Assembly: GCA_959347315.1 (NCBI GenBank)
Contig: OY365806.1
Span: 54,961,116-55,025,115, forward strand
Source of the DNA: Bimastos eiseni
Taxonomy: Eukaryota; Annelida; Clitellata; Crassiclitellata; Lumbricidae
DNA length: 64,000 nucleotides
Direction: 5' to 3'
Positions within the stretch are counted from its first letter, which is position 1; each line of letters opens with the position of its first letter. Made by a program: the position numbers and the translations under genes. Under the pieces are notes generated by a model. The model did not search any database and was not told the origin of the DNA. It saw nothing but the letters and a program-made list of their open reading frames with translations. Positions 53,601 through 57,275 of the stretch are shown here, in pieces.

Positions 53601-56600
53601 AAATTATTATAATAATAATATCGTTATTATTAATGGTGAATGGCTGGTCAGTTATTTGTTGGCAAAATATCAAATTGTCTGTTATTATTGTTATTTATTT
53701 TGATGATGTCTTTGAACACAAAATAACAAAATGGTTCTTCTAAATTAAAGTCCTGTCATATTCGTTTATAATCTGTAGCTAATACTTGGTTGTCATGGTT
53801 CCATCCTCAAAAAACAGTTTTCATCGTAGCTTGAAATAATTGTCTGGTGAATGGATTAAAATATTTCATCTTTTGTTCTTCAGGAAGTCCGTTTCAGTTT
53901 ACAGTCGGCCCAATTATTGGCGGTGGTCCGGAGAAAGTTCGTGCAATTGGATCAGGACTTGAAAGAGGAGAAGTGAACAAATCGTGTAAGTTAATCGAAA
54001 TGTTAATGCATTTGATCACGTTGACAGAGCCTCTCAAAAGCAACATTTAACAGATGTCATTTCGATGTCAACTTGCGACTTGCCTCCAATAACAGGTTTA
54101 AGTTTGATGGCTGTCTTAAACTTGACATATGTCATCAGCTTATGATGAATTGAGCATTATATTGGCAAGGAAGTCGTATCGATCATATTCTAACCACCAC
54201 TAAACTGTTTCATGCAAAACCATTTTGTTGTTGGAAGAATATTGCATGAAATGCTGTATTTACAAATGAAATGTTTTTGATGTGCCAGGTCCATTTACCA
54301 TAATCACAAGAGAGGCTGGAGCTGGAGGATTATCCCTTGGTATCGAAGGTCCTTCGAAAGCAGTGATTGACTTCCAGGACAGACGAGATGGAACCAGTGA
54401 CGTGTCCTATGTAGTTACAGAGCCAGGTCAGTTTCAGATCACGAAATACTCACCTTCATCTTGAGCCACATGTATTTTAGTTTCTAAAGCAGATTAACAG
54501 AAAATAACACCATACAATGTCTTAATTTCTATGTCTCCATATTGAAGTGTTTTGTGGCATCGGTTTTTGACAACTTATTTCCCAAATATCACATGCATAT
54601 AAATTCATTACATTGGATGTTGTTTACAAGGAGAATCCAGCTTTAAATCTGTCTTACAATGCATAAAATATAAGATTTAAATAATGACTATTGCTGCACT
54701 TAGTTCACCACTCATACCAGAAAATGTAGCTTCTTCGACTGATTACGATATTTGAATATGGTTTAACTTAAATTACGTTGGCTGATTCACCTATAGAAAT
54801 CATTTCATTAGATTACACTCCCATTGTATGATTATAATAATAATAATAATAATTATTATTATAATATTAGTAGTAATAATAATAATAATCATAATAATGA
54901 CGATTTATAAGGCACCATAAACGCGGCCATACCACTGCAAGGGCGCCTAACAATCCTATAGGAAGTCAGCAGGAAGGATAAACCTTAATGAACAAGTACG
55001 ATTGCCATTTCGTTTTAAAGAAATCCACAGAATCGGCCGTCCTTATAACAGGTGGAAGACTGTTCCAACACCGCGAACCAGCAGCCGAGAATGGTCCAAC
55101 AGATCAATTGCCTAGTGGAGCTTACCTTCTGTCACGAATTAAAAAAATTTGAATTTTTTAAACAGTTCCAGCTGAGTTTTAATTATTCAAAGTCTTGAAT
55201 AAGTTATTAAAAGTAAGTATGTAAAAATGTTCTTTAATATAACCACTTGCCAAACAACAATCTGGCAAACAAGAATCTACAATATGAATTTACAAAAACC
55301 TTTCTGTTGAGTGCAAAGTTTGGTTTAGAATATCTTATATTAGATTAAAATTTGTATGTCTGTTTATGATTGATATGATTTGTTGTCATCAGGTGAATAC
55401 CTTGTGACTGTTAAGTTCAATGACCAACACATCCCTGACTCACCCTTTAAAGTCTACATACTACCAGCAGCAGGAGACACCAAGAAACTTCATGTGCAGA
55501 ACCTGCAACAGCGTGGCCTTCAGGTGACCATTGCATAGTACACATTAGTAGACCCCCTTTCCTTATTGTTGCTTCAAAGTGTATCATGTGTGTTTTGTCA
55601 TGAACTATTAGATCATTTCAATGCTTTATTTAATCAGTGCACTGTGGTCGTCTTCACTTTTGCAAGGAACATGGTGATCTATTCAGTTAGTGCATGACCT
55701 GCAACAAACTGTGTTTATTAAAGCAGTTGTGCTCAGCTGTGGCCGAATGATGGTCAGACAATACAAAGACTCTGAACATTAGTAGAAAGTGAACAGATTG
55801 AATGAAAAAGTGAACTGGTTTTTAAGAAGTAAATAAGTATATGGTCTTTAAACAGGTCAAGTGTTTGATCAATGTCAAGAAATAGACACATGTTGTTTGG
55901 GGTCTGAGCCTAAGAGAGAGAGAGAGGACTCGACAGATTAGAAACCATTCATCAAAGTGACAAGCTATTCTAAATTCTGATGACAAATAAATGTGGATTT
56001 AGTCTGAATGATCGATTCACATTAGGAGTAACTAAGGCAATGCAGCCCAATGTGTCTGCATCCATGGTTGGCACTGATTTGGTACCAGCCATGAACACTA
56101 CTTAGATACTTGTTTACAGGTGGCACAGTTTCCAGTCTTCTGTTAGATGGTCCATAAGAAGAAGGTCCAACACCTCAGATACAGCTCTCAAATATTTTCC
56201 TTAAGATTTAGGTTTCTCAACTGATCCTTTTTGGTAACTGCATGTGCTTTATTTTTATACTTTAGTTAAAAGAATTAGATATTATAAGTGCATGAAATTC
56301 TTGATATGGCACTGATTGACAACTGATTATTGTTGTGTGATTGTAAAGGTCAACACTCCGACCCAGTTCACAGTTGATTTTAATGGTGCCCAAGGTCAGC
56401 TGAAGGCCAAGGTTATAGCTCCATCTGGTGCTGAAACAGAAGCGACTGTCACTGAAGTACAGAAAGGTAGACTACATGCTTTACGTTCCTCTGACTTTTA
56501 TATCAACTTTTAGATTTTTCACATATAGGCTAAGCAGTGGTCTGCAAACAACAACATCCGCAAAGGCTACACATGTAGACAGCCTTTGGCTCCTATGGAA

Positions 56601-57237
56601 ATGTTTTCTGTCTCTCCTGTATTAATGTGTATACTCTGTATGCATGTATGTATCAAGACACTTAATATATTGCTGTTTAATTGCATTGCTGTATATTAGC
56701 TATATTAACTTGCATTTTATATAATGATAAGTAAATGAACAATTTTAGTTTTTGGATCTATCTCAGAGTCAGTAGATTGTCCACTTTGAGTAATGGAATA
56801 TTTATAGTTCTAGTTTATGAGGGATGTTTGAATATTAGAAGTTAATTGCTGAAGCATCCTATCTACATATATAACCTATACTTACTTTGGTTTCTGTTTG
56901 TTGAACGTGTTTCATATTCCATCTATAGATCGTTATGCCGTGAACTTTGTGCCACGTGAGAGTGGTGTGCATTACGTTCACGTCACTCTGAATGGGAATC
57001 ATGTTCCTGGAAGTCCATACCCTGTTCAGGTGGGACGACTGGATGCGGATGCAAGTCGTGTCCGTGCATATGGAGATGGACTTCACAAAGGACAAACGGG
57101 TAAGACGACTGTTGAGGCCAGAAATCCCTTTTCAGACGATCATTCTCTTCAGGACAAATCTTGTAACTACAATACAATATATTCTGATCATATTATGTCC
57201 TTCCTTATTTCAAGCATCAAGTGGCAATCAAACTATA

Positions 57238-57275
<38 letters not shown>

